A DNA stretch of 64,000 nt from Ignavibacteriota bacterium. GTDB taxonomy: Bacteria; Bacteroidota; Ignavibacteria; UBA10030. Shown in pieces: positions 37,755 to 47,849 of this stretch. Under the pieces are notes generated by a model that was not told the origin of the DNA, did no database searches, and saw nothing but the letters and a program-made list of their open reading frames with translations. The position numbers and the translations under genes are program-made. The DNA lies in assembly GCA_003170475.1 (NCBI GenBank), contig PMZI01000023.1, forward strand, positions 276,402 to 340,401, read 5' to 3'. Within the stretch, counting starts at the first letter, position 1, and every line of letters starts with the position of its first letter.

Positions 37755-38633
37755 ATGAAAAGAGGCGACCCACGGGGTGTCATTCTCGCTGCCGGCATTT
37801 CATCGAGGATGAAATCTCCTCCCATCGATGCGCGTCTTGATCCCGAGCTTGTGAAGCAAGCCGAGGAGAGAACGAAGGGAATGATCAGTGTCGGTGAAGG
37901 AGGCAGGCCGTTTCTTGACTACCTCCTCTCGAACATGAAGCAAGCGGGTATTGATGACGTCGTGATCATTGTGGGGGAAAAGGACGAGGTGTTGCGGGGA
38001 TATTATGGGTTGAAGGATCGCGACAACCCTTTCCATGGTCTTCGTATATCGTATGCGATCCAGCGTATTCCCGAGGGACGAAAGAAACCGTTGGGTACCT
38101 CGGACGCGTTGATGCAGGCACTTTTGGTTCGGCCCGACTGGAAAGGGGGCGACTTCATTGTCTGCAACAGCGATAACCTCTATTCTGTTCGCGTCTTCAC
38201 AATGCTGCTCGACTGTGATGCTCCGAATTCCCTGATCGATTATGATCGTTCAGGATTGGAATTTGCCGAGACAAGAATCGCCCAATTTGGCATTACCAAA
38301 AAGGACAAAGACGGGTACCTTCTGGAAATTGTTGAAAAGCCGCCACTCGAAGAACTCGAGCGACTGCGCAGTGCAGATGGGAGTCTCAGGGTGAGCATGA
38401 ACATCTTTCGTTTGAACTACGATATGATTTTCAATCCGCTCAGAGATTGTCCTGAGAGCCCGGTGCGTCATGAAAAAGAACTGGTCACGGCAGTAACGGC
38501 AATGGTGAAACTCCATCCGCGAACATTGAAAGCGCTGCCTCTCAAAGAGCACGTTCCGGATCTTACCTACAAAGACGATATTGCAGTAACAAGTGAATAC
38601 CTCCGGAAACACTATTCCACTCTGGACTGGTAG
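37755..38633 (+). CDS. Sugar-phosphate nucleotidyltransferase-like protein
   Basis: GVILAAGISSRM, VIIVGEKDEVLRGYYG, GGDFIVCNSDNLYS, LEIVEKPP. Confidence 0.8.
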   Translation: MKRGDPRGVILAAGISSRMKSPPIDARLDPELVKQAEERTKGMISVGEGGRPFLDYLLSNMKQAGIDDVVIIVGEKDEVLRGYYGLKDRDNPFHGLRISYAIQRIPEGRKKPLGTSDALMQALLVRPDWKGGDFIVCNSDNLYSVRVFTMLLDCDAPNSLIDYDRSGLEFAETRIAQFGITKKDKDGYLLEIVEKPPLEELERLRSADGSLRVSMNIFRLNYDMIFNPLRDCPESPVRHEKELVTAVTAMVKLHPRTLKALPLKEHVPDLTYKDDIAVTSEYLRKHYSTLDW

Positions 38634-38681
38634 TCATCGGTTCGAAACTACACTCAACCCTCAGCGAGCATCAGAGAATCC

Positions 38682-40148
38682 GTGCAACGAGATCTTTCTG
38701 AAGAACTCCGGCAAATCTACAATTGCTCACCTGACGAGCTTCTCCTTCATACTGCGCGCTACGAGCGGCTTCTCAATCTCTATCGCTTAAGCTTTTCCGG
38801 ACAGAATCCGACGTTCATCGTCCGCGCTCCCGGTCGCGTCAATCTCATTGGTGAACACACAGACTACAACGGCTACCCGGTCATGCCGATGGCGATTGAC
38901 CGGGACTTCGTCTTCGTCCTTGCTCCGTCATCCAGCGGGGTCATTGATATTGTCAACGAATCCCCCTCCTTTGAGCGCAGAACGATCAATGCGAGATTTC
39001 CCGTGCCTCCGTATCAACAAGGAGATTGGGGGAATTATGTCAAGGCGGCTGTTCATGGGATTCTCGAAGCTGGCTGGGTTGATCCGAAGAATGTGACGGG
39101 TTTTCAGGCGTTCGTCGGCGGAACGATTCCGGAGTCAGCCGGATTGTCTTCGTCGTCGGCACTCGTCGTTGCATCTGCCCTTGCATTTCTTGCGGCGAAT
39201 AACACGCAAGTCGAAAAAGAACAGTTGGCGGAACTCCTGGCGCGGGCAGAACGATATGTCGGCAGTGAAGGAGGGGGAATGGATCAAGCTGTCTCGCTGC
39301 TGGCGGAACCCGGAAAAGCGCTCAAGATCGATTTCTTTCCGTTACGCACGCAGCCCGTCAGTTTGCCGGAAAACCTGTCGTTCGTCGTCTGTAACAGTCT
39401 TATCCGTGCACCGAAAAGTGAGAGCCTCCGGTATGCCTATAACCGACGGGTGATTGAATGCCGCCTGGCAACCGCACTTGTTGCGAAGACTGTTGAGGAG
39501 CGTTCTGGAAAGAACAGTCAACCACAACGGCTTGCGGATCTCTCCGGCGAGAAACTTGGGCTTGAGCAGCGAACCGTCGACAAGATTGTGGCTCAGGCAA
39601 TTGGCGAAAGGCCCCTGTCGCTGAAGGACGTTTCTTACTTTCTGGGGGAAACGGCCGAAGCCGTCCAGCAGCGTTTGTGTACTCTCCGCGACGGAAGCGT
39701 GCTCGCCGAACCTCCGGAGGGATTCAAGATTTGGAATCGATACAAACACGTGGTGAGCGAAGCGCAGAGAGTTGAATCGGCCGCTGGGGCGTTTCAAGCC
39801 GGCGATGTGTCCGCGGTCGGCAGCTTGATGAATGCATCGCATGTCAGCTGTCGCGATGACTATGAAATCAGCTGCCCGGAGCTCGAGGTTCTTGTATCGG
39901 TTGGGCGTGAGGTCGGCGCCGTTGGTGCAAGACTTACTGGAGCAGGGTTCGGCGGCTGCACGGTGAACGCCGTTCCTTCCAATCAAGTACGACAATTCAT
40001 AGATCGAGTAACCATCGCATACTATCATGAGTACGTAAGGCAGGAAAAAGAAAAACCCTTCACAAAGTACACAAATCTTCATGATGTCGTTTTTGTATGC
40101 CGCGCAACTACAGGAGCCGGAGCGTGGCCCAACAGAGGAGATCGTTGA
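38682..40148 (+). CDS. GHMP sugar kinase, galactokinase / GALK2-type (GalNAc kinase-like)
   Basis: FIVRAPGRVNLIGEHTDYNGYPVMPMAI, IPESAGLSSSSALVV, GSEGGGMDQAVSLLA, GARLTGAGFGGCTV; GALK2-like insert ending in KIWNRYKHVVSEAQRV. Confidence 0.85.
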   Translation: MQRDLSEELRQIYNCSPDELLLHTARYERLLNLYRLSFSGQNPTFIVRAPGRVNLIGEHTDYNGYPVMPMAIDRDFVFVLAPSSSGVIDIVNESPSFERRTINARFPVPPYQQGDWGNYVKAAVHGILEAGWVDPKNVTGFQAFVGGTIPESAGLSSSSALVVASALAFLAANNTQVEKEQLAELLARAERYVGSEGGGMDQAVSLLAEPGKALKIDFFPLRTQPVSLPENLSFVVCNSLIRAPKSESLRYAYNRRVIECRLATALVAKTVEERSGKNSQPQRLADLSGEKLGLEQRTVDKIVAQAIGERPLSLKDVSYFLGETAEAVQQRLCTLRDGSVLAEPPEGFKIWNRYKHVVSEAQRVESAAGAFQAGDVSAVGSLMNASHVSCRDDYEISCPELEVLVSVGREVGAVGARLTGAGFGGCTVNAVPSNQVRQFIDRVTIAYYHEYVRQEKEKPFTKYTNLHDVVFVCRATTGAGAWPNRGDR

Positions 40149-41942
40149 GTGCCCGCTACGCCCGTCTTTAATACTGTGAACCTTCTCGACTACAGCCTGA
40201 TCGCCCTTCATTTCATTATCATCATCTGGGTGGGCATCTACGCCGCGCGTCGTAACAAAAACACCGAGGAATACTTCAAAGGTGGAGGCCAGATTCCGTG
40301 GGTGATCGCGGGTCTTTCCAACTGGGTCGCGGGCTACTCTGCGTTCATGTTCGTTGCCGCCGCCGGATTTGCCTATATGAACGGCATCGGCTCCGCCGTC
40401 ATCTTTACGTCGGCATTCTGGGCGTACGGCGTGGGCTATTTTGTCTTCGGCAAGTTGTGGCGGCGCGCCCGGCTGGCGTCTCCGCTCCGCTTTCTTACAC
40501 GGCGCTATTCAGCATCGACGACGTATTTCTATTCGTTGGTTTCGATCATTCCACAGATCGTCGGCATCGGGCAAGGCCTCTACATTCTGTGCATTTTTAT
40601 CTCAACCGCACTGGGTTTCAATGAGCGAGCATTCGATCTTGGTTTTGTCATGGTCAGCGGATTTCAGCTTTCCATCATTCTGGTCGGCACGGTTATGGTG
40701 GTTTACTCCGTGATTGGCGGATTGTGGGCTGCAGTACTTTCCGATTCGGTGCAGGCAATCATCGTTACCATCATGACGCTGATTATCTTTCCGGTTGCGT
40801 TTGCCTATTTGGGGGATGGACACGGCCTTATGGCAGGTTTCACCAGATTGCTCAATGAGGCCCCCAAAGGCTATTTCCAACTCAGCGGAGATACAGCGAA
40901 ACCGTTGTTTCTTCTCGCCTATTTCTTGAACGTGATGCTGGGGTATAACGTCGGTTGGGCAATCGTTCAACGGTACGGCAGCGTTGCCGACGAGCGGGAC
41001 ACGAAAAAGATGGCGATCCTCTGCGCCGTGCTTTCCGTGCTTGGGCCGCTTCTCTGGATTCTTCCGGTCATGGCGGCAAGAGTCATTCTGCCAGACATGT
41101 CTGCCCTCTGGCCTTCGATTGCTGTTCCGGCAGAAGCATCGTTCGTCAGCCTTGTGTTGATGCTGTTGCCGCATGGACTGATCGGGTTTGTTGTCTCGGC
41201 AATTCTCTCGGCGACATTAGGACAATCGGGGGACACGTTCAACTGGCTGGCGGCGACAGTTACACGGGAAGTGTATGTGCCGCTGACGAAACGCTGGTAT
41301 AATAGAATTCCCTCCGACAGGAGCCAGTTACGGGTTGGTCGGACATCGATGCTGATTGTCGGCATCCTCGGCGTCTGGGTGGCGTTCTACATTCCAAAAT
41401 TCGGTGGCGCCTTTCAGTTTGCATTGCAGTTCTATTCGTTGACTGCCGCTTTCATGATGCCGGTCTTTCTGGGAATGCTCTACAGGCGAACTCCGTGGTG
41501 GTCTGGAATGGCGTCTTGCAGCGCCGCAATCATCTTCGCGGTAACCTTGATGGCGCTTGGTCTCTGGAACGATCAGGCGTTTGCGCGCAACATGATCAGT
41601 GAATCGATTGCTGCCACGATAGTGTTCTTTGGATCCGCATTCTGGTTCAACGAAGACGACCCGCGGCATGCCGAACTGCGTGTTCTCGAGAAAGACCTCA
41701 ATACGCCCGCACATGGGGAGAAAGTTCACCTGGAAGGCGGGCGTGTCGGAGCGTATGTTCTGATTGGTAGAATCTGTGTGGTCATGGGAATTATCATGAT
41801 TCTTTGTGTCTTCACCCCCTCAACTCGGGTGGCTCCTGCATCCCTCAATGTTGTCGCGGGAGTGCTCAGTCTGTCGTTGGGTGCCACAATTCTGTACCTT
41901 ACGAGAGAGAAGGGACAAAAGAACGGAAAGGCAACGCCATGA
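40149..41942 (+). CDS. Sodium:solute symporter (SSS family)
   Basis: Multi-TM; AARRNKNTEEYFKGGGQIPWVIAGLSNWVAGYSAFMFV; FVVSAILSATLGQSGDTFNWLAATVTREVY. Confidence 0.92.
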   Translation: MPATPVFNTVNLLDYSLIALHFIIIIWVGIYAARRNKNTEEYFKGGGQIPWVIAGLSNWVAGYSAFMFVAAAGFAYMNGIGSAVIFTSAFWAYGVGYFVFGKLWRRARLASPLRFLTRRYSASTTYFYSLVSIIPQIVGIGQGLYILCIFISTALGFNERAFDLGFVMVSGFQLSIILVGTVMVVYSVIGGLWAAVLSDSVQAIIVTIMTLIIFPVAFAYLGDGHGLMAGFTRLLNEAPKGYFQLSGDTAKPLFLLAYFLNVMLGYNVGWAIVQRYGSVADERDTKKMAILCAVLSVLGPLLWILPVMAARVILPDMSALWPSIAVPAEASFVSLVLMLLPHGLIGFVVSAILSATLGQSGDTFNWLAATVTREVYVPLTKRWYNRIPSDRSQLRVGRTSMLIVGILGVWVAFYIPKFGGAFQFALQFYSLTAAFMMPVFLGMLYRRTPWWSGMASCSAAIIFAVTLMALGLWNDQAFARNMISESIAATIVFFGSAFWFNEDDPRHAELRVLEKDLNTPAHGEKVHLEGGRVGAYVLIGRICVVMGIIMILCVFTPSTRVAPASLNVVAGVLSLSLGATILYLTREKGQKNGKATP

Positions 41943-42892
41943 GTGCCATCATTCGTATCAGCGCAGCTCAACTGCCAACGGTCATCGAGGGAAAATCGTT
42001 TGACGAAAAACAGAAAGTGAACCTCGCTCAAATTCTCATCATGCTTGAACAGGCCGGGAAGCGGAAGTCGGATCTTGTTCTCTTCGGTGAATATGTCAAT
42101 CTGCATCACAGAACCTGGTCCAGCGACAAGAAAGAATACGTTCCCGACCCCATTCCGGGTCCATTTACCGACACGATTGCTGCCGCAGCGAGACAAGCCG
42201 GCCTCAATGTTGCCCTTCCTGTGTATGGCACGCACAAAGGCGCTCTTTCGAGTTATGTCGTTCTCCTGAATAGGAAGGGCACCATTGTCGGCTGCTATCA
42301 AAAGGCACATCCGACTCTACCGGAACAGGAAATGGGGATCAAGGCTGGCGCTGATTTGCCAGTCTATGAGCTCGATTGTGCTAAGGTTGGCATCATGACA
42401 TGCATGGATATCGAGTATCCGGAGGTGGCTCAGGTCTTGATGTTGCGCGGTGCAGAAGTCCTTCTCTTCCCGCACGTACAAAGCACATGGGGAGAAATAG
42501 ACTGGGAGATCCGCTATCGCGCAAGAGCTATCGATACCGGTCTACCGGTGGTTTCCGCCTGCTATGGGTATCGTGAGGGAGAGTGGCTCCCGGGAAAGAT
42601 GATCGGTCGAACGAGTGTCATTGGGAGAGACGGCCTGATTCTTGCCGACCTGGGACGTGCAATCGACCTTCTGACATACGATCTTGACCTCGACGACAAA
42701 AGAATAACGAATTTCTTCTTCGACAAGAAATACGATCGCACATTGGCTGTTACGGCGTCAAGGCGGCCAGAGCTCTATGGAGACATAGTGAATCAGGCGA
42801 TCAAAGAGAAGGCGCTGAAGGAAATCCAGAGGCGTGAAGCAGAGCGGGAGCAACTAGCGAAAGCGAAGAGTAAGACGAAGAGGAAATCTTAA
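41939..42892 (+). CDS. Carbon-nitrogen hydrolase (nitrilase superfamily)
   Basis: E-K-C triad: LVLFGEYVNL, GCYQKAHP, IMTCMDIEYPE. Start refined from 41804 (ATGA overlap with symporter stop). Confidence 0.88.
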   Translation: MSAIIRISAAQLPTVIEGKSFDEKQKVNLAQILIMLEQAGKRKSDLVLFGEYVNLHHRTWSSDKKEYVPDPIPGPFTDTIAAAARQAGLNVALPVYGTHKGALSSYVVLLNRKGTIVGCYQKAHPTLPEQEMGIKAGADLPVYELDCAKVGIMTCMDIEYPEVAQVLMLRGAEVLLFPHVQSTWGEIDWEIRYRARAIDTGLPVVSACYGYREGEWLPGKMIGRTSVIGRDGLILADLGRAIDLLTYDLDLDDKRITNFFFDKKYDRTLAVTASRRPELYGDIVNQAIKEKALKEIQRREAEREQLAKAKSKTKRKS

Positions 42893-42957
42893 ACTCGAAA
42901 TTCAAAACCCGAAACGAGCTACCACTTTGAGATTTGATGTCTAAAATTTCGAAATTG

Positions 42958-44055
42958 TCACACATTAAACCTTACGAACATCACATCCCCATCCTCAACG
43001 ATGTAGTCCCTGCCGTGAACATGGAGAAGTCCGTGTTCTCTGAGCGCGGCTTCTGATCCCAGTCGGTCCAGATCAGAACACTTCATCACCTCCGCTCGTA
43101 TAAACCCCTTTTCGAAATCAGTATGCACAACACCTGCGGCCGTCGGTGCTGTTGTGCCTTTCCGCACGGTCCACGCATGAAGCTCTTTGGGATTGACCGT
43201 GAAGAAGGTAACAAGCTGGAGAAGATCATAACCCTCACGGATGACTTGATTCAATCCGGATTCCTGCAAACCGAGTTCCTGGAGAAACGGTCCCCTCTCC
43301 TCACTTGGTAGTTCTGCCACTTCTGCTTCGACTTCTGCGCTGATGAGGACAACTTTTGCGGATTCCCTGGCAGCGACTTCTCGAACCTGGCCGATGTAGT
43401 CTGGCTCGGATGAGAAATGCTTTTCGTGTACGTTGCAGATGTACATCACGGGCTTGTTGGAGAGCAGGTGAAGATCGCGAAAAAGGTAGTGTTCCTCTTC
43501 CGTATGGGTGGGATGGTAGCGTGCGAGCCGACCGGTGGCGAGATGAGTGCGAAGCGCCGCGTAGAGAGGCAATTCGTCCTTCGCTTTTTTTTCGCCGGAT
43601 TTCAGGCGCTTTTCGGTTTCTCCTATCCTGTGGTCAAGTGTGTCGAGATCTTTGAGTATAAGCTCGGTTTCGACAATTTCGATGTCGCGCTTGGGATTGA
43701 TGGTGCCATCAACATGGATGATGTTGGGGTCATCGAAACATCGGACGATATGGAGAATGGCATCAACGTTGCGTATGTGTGCGAGGAACTGATTGCCGAG
43801 GCCTTCCCCTTTGTTGGCGCCGCGAACCAAGCCGGCAATGTCAAGAAACTCCAGCGTGGTGGGAGTGGTTTTCGCGGGCCTGAAGATCTGCGTCAGTCGA
43901 TCAAGCCGATTGTCGGGGACGGGAACAATGCCAACATTGGGATCGATCGTGCAAAAGGGATAGTTTGCCACTTCAGCCCCGGCGGCTGTGATGGCGTTGA
44001 AGAGGGTAGATTTTCCGACATTGGGGAGTCCGACAATACCGCAGGCAAAGCCCAT
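42958..44055 (-). CDS. ychF: Redox/ribosome-binding GTPase YchF
   Basis: CGIVGLPNVGKSTLFNAIT, DIAGLVRGANKGEGLGNQFLAHIRNVDAI, C-terminal TGS-like GKTTAPTAAGVVHTDFEKGFIRAEV region. Confidence 0.96.
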   Translation of the reverse strand: MGFACGIVGLPNVGKSTLFNAITAAGAEVANYPFCTIDPNVGIVPVPDNRLDRLTQIFRPAKTTPTTLEFLDIAGLVRGANKGEGLGNQFLAHIRNVDAILHIVRCFDDPNIIHVDGTINPKRDIEIVETELILKDLDTLDHRIGETEKRLKSGEKKAKDELPLYAALRTHLATGRLARYHPTHTEEEHYLFRDLHLLSNKPVMYICNVHEKHFSSEPDYIGQVREVAARESAKVVLISAEVEAEVAELPSEERGPFLQELGLQESGLNQVIREGYDLLQLVTFFTVNPKELHAWTVRKGTTAPTAAGVVHTDFEKGFIRAEVMKCSDLDRLGSEAALREHGLLHVHGRDYIVEDGDVMFVRFNV

Positions 44056-44167
44056 GCTTCACTCATCTCCATTTTAACGGACTATGCAGATTTTCCAAAA
44101 CTGGCGTGGCTGGACTTATGAATGCGCGGGAACCCCAAATAAACCGACATGGAAACAAGAAAGAACT

Positions 44168-44201
44168 TGCATATTTATGCATAATCATGTATAATTATGC
44201 A
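44168..44201. promoter_or_regulatory. Tandem ArgR (ARG-box-like) operator upstream of argC
   Basis: TGCATATTTATGCA (44168-44181) and TGTATAATTATGCA (44188-44201), imperfect palindromes, 20 bp centre to centre. Confidence 0.65.
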
Positions 44202-44214
44202 TAACAAAGAAAGG

Positions 44215-45252
44215 ATGAAAGGCTTGTCGACTGCTCTTCGGGCATCAATTGTTGGGGCTTCCGGCTACTCCGGCGCTGAACTCCTCAAGATACTGTTGCG
44301 ACACAACTTTGTCAAGGTGGATAAGTTGTTTGCGAACAGCTCCGTGGGAAAGCGGGTGAAAGACATCTATCCGTGGTTCGCAGGGCGAGTGGAAACAACG
44401 TACGAATCATATTCCGTTGACGCTGTGGATAAAAGCGACATTATCTTCATCGCGCTTCCTTCAAGAGAAGCGATGAACATCGTTCCGGCGTTGCTTGAAC
44501 GCGGAAAAAGGATTATTGATCTCGGCGGAGATTTCAGACTCAAAGATCCCGCTCTGTACGAAAAATTCTACAAACATCAACACACCGCCGTCCATCTGCT
44601 TCCCCGGGCCGTCTTCGGACTGCCTGAGTGGAATCGTGCCGCGATCAGAACGGCAATGCTCGTCGCAAACCCCGGCTGCTATCCAACGAGTGCTATTCTT
44701 CCATTGGCTCCGGTGCTCAAGGAAGGAATTGTCCACCAACACGGCATTACCATCAGTTCGCTCTCGGGTGTCTCCGGCGCAGGACGAAGTGCATCCACCG
44801 TTTTTTCTTTTGGCGAAGTCAATGAATCCGTCAGAGCCTACAAAGTGGGGGAACACCAGCACATTCCGGAAATCAAAACGAGCCTCGAGGCAATCACCGG
44901 CTCTCCGATCTCAATGACATTTGTCCCGCACCTTCTTCCCATTACGCGCGGCATCTACACCAGCATCTACGCAACGTTGACGAAAAGTGTCACTCCATCG
45001 GACGTCCTTGAAGCATTTCGAAAATACTATGGCAAGGAACCATTCGTTCGGTTTTCGGATATATCAATCCCGGAGATCAAGAACGTCAACTACACAAACT
45101 TCATCGACATCGGATTCCGCATCTACGCCGACAACAACCAGCTCATCATTCTGTCGGCTATCGATAATCTCGTGAAGGGCGCTGCGGGTCAAGCTGTGCA
45201 GAACATGAACATCATGTTTGGTTACAACGAAACGGAGGGACTTCTCTCGTGA
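44215..45252 (+). CDS. argC: N-acetyl-gamma-glutamyl-phosphate reductase
   Basis: SIVGASGYSGAELLKIL, VANPGCYPTSAILPLAP, GVSGAGRSAS. ORF track start 44197 lies inside the second ARG-box-like site; 44215 or TTG 44224 preferred. Confidence 0.95.
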   Translation: MKGLSTALRASIVGASGYSGAELLKILLRHNFVKVDKLFANSSVGKRVKDIYPWFAGRVETTYESYSVDAVDKSDIIFIALPSREAMNIVPALLERGKRIIDLGGDFRLKDPALYEKFYKHQHTAVHLLPRAVFGLPEWNRAAIRTAMLVANPGCYPTSAILPLAPVLKEGIVHQHGITISSLSGVSGAGRSASTVFSFGEVNESVRAYKVGEHQHIPEIKTSLEAITGSPISMTFVPHLLPITRGIYTSIYATLTKSVTPSDVLEAFRKYYGKEPFVRFSDISIPEIKNVNYTNFIDIGFRIYADNNQLIILSAIDNLVKGAAGQAVQNMNIMFGYNETEGLLS

Positions 45253-46466
45253 CAATACCTGCAATGAACGAATGCCCGGGTGGCATCACCGCACCCCTTG
45301 GATTTCGTGCTGCCGGCATGTATTGCGGCATCAGGAAGATCAAGAAGGACATCGCCATGATCGTGTCGGATGTGCCGGCGACGGTTGCCGGGGTCTTTAC
45401 GTTGAACAAGACCCAGGCTGCGCCGGTCCTTGTCGACAAGATTCAACTCAAGCGTTCATCCGTGTGCTCCGCAATAGTTGTGAATAGCGGCAATGCAAAC
45501 GCCTGTACAGGGGAACGCGGGTTGAATGACGCATGGGAAATGGTCAGGACAACCGCCTTGGCGCTTCACATTCCGGAAACTCGAGTGATGATCTCATCGA
45601 CGGGAGTTATTGGTCAATATATGCCGATGGATAAAGTGTCCCCTGCGATTAGCGAATTGGCGGGGAGACTCAGCAAAGAGGGGAATGAGGACACTGCAGA
45701 GGCGATCATGACAACCGACACCTTCGCGAAAGAAGCCGCCGTCAAATTCACCTTGGGAGGAAGGACGGTAACGATTGGAGGTGTGGCAAAGGGGTCAGGC
45801 ATGATTGCCCCCAACATGGCGACCATGCTGGCGTTTGTCACAACAGATATTGATCTTGATCAGGCGTTGCTCACAAAAGCACTGCAAGGAGCAAACAATC
45901 GGTCGTTCAATCGAATAAGCGTCGATGGCGACATGAGCACGAATGACATGGTTCTCGTTCTGGCAAATGGTATGGCGAGGAACGCCCAGCTCACGGACAA
46001 CTCGGAGGAGTATCAGCTGTTTGCTGCCGCTTTGGAATATGTGCTTATCAAGCTCGCGAAAATGATTGCAAAGGACGGGGAAGGAGCTACAAAGCTCATC
46101 GAAATCATGGTGAAGGGTGCCAGATCGGAAGATGAGGCGGCGCAGGCAGCAAGAGCAGTGGCGAACTCAAACCTCGTGAAAACGGCCATCCATGGAGCCG
46201 ACGCAAATTGGGGTCGTATTTTGGCTGCCGTAGGGTATTCAGGAATCGACTTCAATCCGGACGATACGGAGATCTCCTTCGGGGAACTGCCGGTCTTGCG
46301 ACGGAACTACGAGATCGTCCTTGACGAAGAAAAAGCGAAAGAGCTGCTATTGAAAGACACGGTGATGATCGTGGTGAACCTGAATCAGGGAAACCAGTTC
46401 GCCCGATTCTGGACTTGCGATCTCACGAAAGAGTACGTTCACATCAATGCGAGCTATCGATCATGA
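45249..46466 (+). CDS. argJ: Bifunctional ornithine acetyltransferase / N-acetylglutamate synthase
   Basis: [23 protein letters not shown] with ATMLAF autoproteolysis motif, [11 protein letters not shown]. Confidence 0.95.
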   Translation: MTIPAMNECPGGITAPLGFRAAGMYCGIRKIKKDIAMIVSDVPATVAGVFTLNKTQAAPVLVDKIQLKRSSVCSAIVVNSGNANACTGERGLNDAWEMVRTTALALHIPETRVMISSTGVIGQYMPMDKVSPAISELAGRLSKEGNEDTAEAIMTTDTFAKEAAVKFTLGGRTVTIGGVAKGSGMIAPNMATMLAFVTTDIDLDQALLTKALQGANNRSFNRISVDGDMSTNDMVLVLANGMARNAQLTDNSEEYQLFAAALEYVLIKLAKMIAKDGEGATKLIEIMVKGARSEDEAAQAARAVANSNLVKTAIHGADANWGRILAAVGYSGIDFNPDDTEISFGELPVLRRNYEIVLDEEKAKELLLKDTVMIVVNLNQGNQFARFWTCDLTKEYVHINASYRS

Positions 46467-47317
46467 TTGACCCTGCCAAAAAAGAAGAAGTCCTTATTGA
46501 GGCGCTGCCGTACATTCAGACGTACGAAGGGAAGACGTTCGTCATTAAGTACGGCGGCGCCGTCATGACCGACGATCGCCTGAAGCAGACGTTTGCGAAG
46601 GATGTGACGATTCTGCGAAAGATCGGGATCAACATCATCATTGTCCATGGTGGGGGAAAAGAGATCACTGCGACGGCAGAAACCCTCGGTATTCCCACGA
46701 CGTTTGTGGACGGTCAGCGATACACAGACGAAAAAATGATCGAAGTTGTGTTAATGGTGCTGGCGGGTCAAATCAACAAAGAAATTGTGAATTTGATCAA
46801 CATAAACGGGGGAAACGCGATCGGTCTTTGCGGCGTGGATAACCTTCTCCTCAGGGCGCGCAAGTTGGTGACGGAGGGAAGGGACCTCGGCTTGGTTGGC
46901 GAAATCACGTCCGTGAATGTTCCATTTCTCAGTTTACTGCTCCAGAATGGAATGATGCCCGTGATTGCGCCTGTCGGCGTTGGCGACGGCGGGCAACTCT
47001 ACAATATCAATGCTGATCTCGCCGCGGGAGCTGTCGCATCTGCGTTGAAGGCTGAGAAACTGGTGTACCTAAGTGACACCGAAGGTATTCTCGTGAAGGA
47101 GAAACTGGTGTCTTCGATGACTAAAAGCGAGGCGAGCAGATTCATCGATGAGGGTGATATCTTCGGCGGCATGATTCCGAAGGTCACATCAGCATTTGAT
47201 ACTCTCGCTGCGGGTGTCAACAAGGTTCACATTATCGACGGCCGAATTAAGCATTCGTTGTTGCTGGAGATTTTTACGGACGAGGGAATTGGCACACAGA
47301 TGGTTCACGAGTCATAA
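46463..47317 (+). CDS. argB: Acetylglutamate kinase
   Basis: FVIKYGGAVM, IIIVHGGGKEI, NINADLAAGAVASAL. Start refined from 46415 (ATGA overlap with argJ). Confidence 0.95.
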   Translation: MIDPAKKEEVLIEALPYIQTYEGKTFVIKYGGAVMTDDRLKQTFAKDVTILRKIGINIIIVHGGGKEITATAETLGIPTTFVDGQRYTDEKMIEVVLMVLAGQINKEIVNLININGGNAIGLCGVDNLLLRARKLVTEGRDLGLVGEITSVNVPFLSLLLQNGMMPVIAPVGVGDGGQLYNINADLAAGAVASALKAEKLVYLSDTEGILVKEKLVSSMTKSEASRFIDEGDIFGGMIPKVTSAFDTLAAGVNKVHIIDGRIKHSLLLEIFTDEGIGTQMVHES

Positions 47318-47334
47318 CCAACAGGCCTCCGCCT

Positions 47335-47796
47335 ATGAACAAGCAAAACAGACAATTTTCCATCAAACAAATTATCACTCATCAGGTGATTTCGAATCAG
47401 GACGATCTGTGTCAGGCTCTCGGCAAAGCCGGGTTTGCCGTGACGCAGGCAACGCTGTCACGCGACATGAAAGAGCTTGGCATCGCCCGGGTCAACACCG
47501 CAGCGGGTCACCGGTACATTCTTCATGTCGAAAGTGAAGAACGACGGCTGACGTCAATGATCGGGTATGAAATCGAAAGCATCGATGCGAACGAAAACAT
47601 GATTGTCATCAAAACGCTGCCGGGGCGGGCTCAGGGAGTAGCGGAGATCATCGACAGCGTGCGTCATCCAGCGGTGCTTGGAACGTTGGCGGGAGATAAC
47701 ACCATCTTTGTGACGCCGTCATCCGTCACAAAGATTCCCGAGATTCACAAGCTGCTCAAAAACCTGATGACCCAAAAGAAACTCGACGTTGGCTAA
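47335..47796 (+). CDS. argR: Arginine repressor
   Basis: QDDLCQALGKAGFAVTQATLSRDMKELGIARV winged-helix; C-terminal LGTLAGDNTIFVTPSS oligomerisation/arginine-binding domain. Confidence 0.95.
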   Translation: MNKQNRQFSIKQIITHQVISNQDDLCQALGKAGFAVTQATLSRDMKELGIARVNTAAGHRYILHVESEERRLTSMIGYEIESIDANENMIVIKTLPGRAQGVAEIIDSVRHPAVLGTLAGDNTIFVTPSSVTKIPEIHKLLKNLMTQKKLDVG

Positions 47797-47849
47797 AACA
47801 GGGACGTTGTGATTGAACATTCGTACATGCTTACCTTGAGGAGACAACC

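Noticed and set aside
42893-42957. Convergent intergenic region with CGAAATT / AATTTCG inverted repeats
   Set aside because: AT-rich short repeats only; no clear stem plus T tract, so I did not call a terminator.
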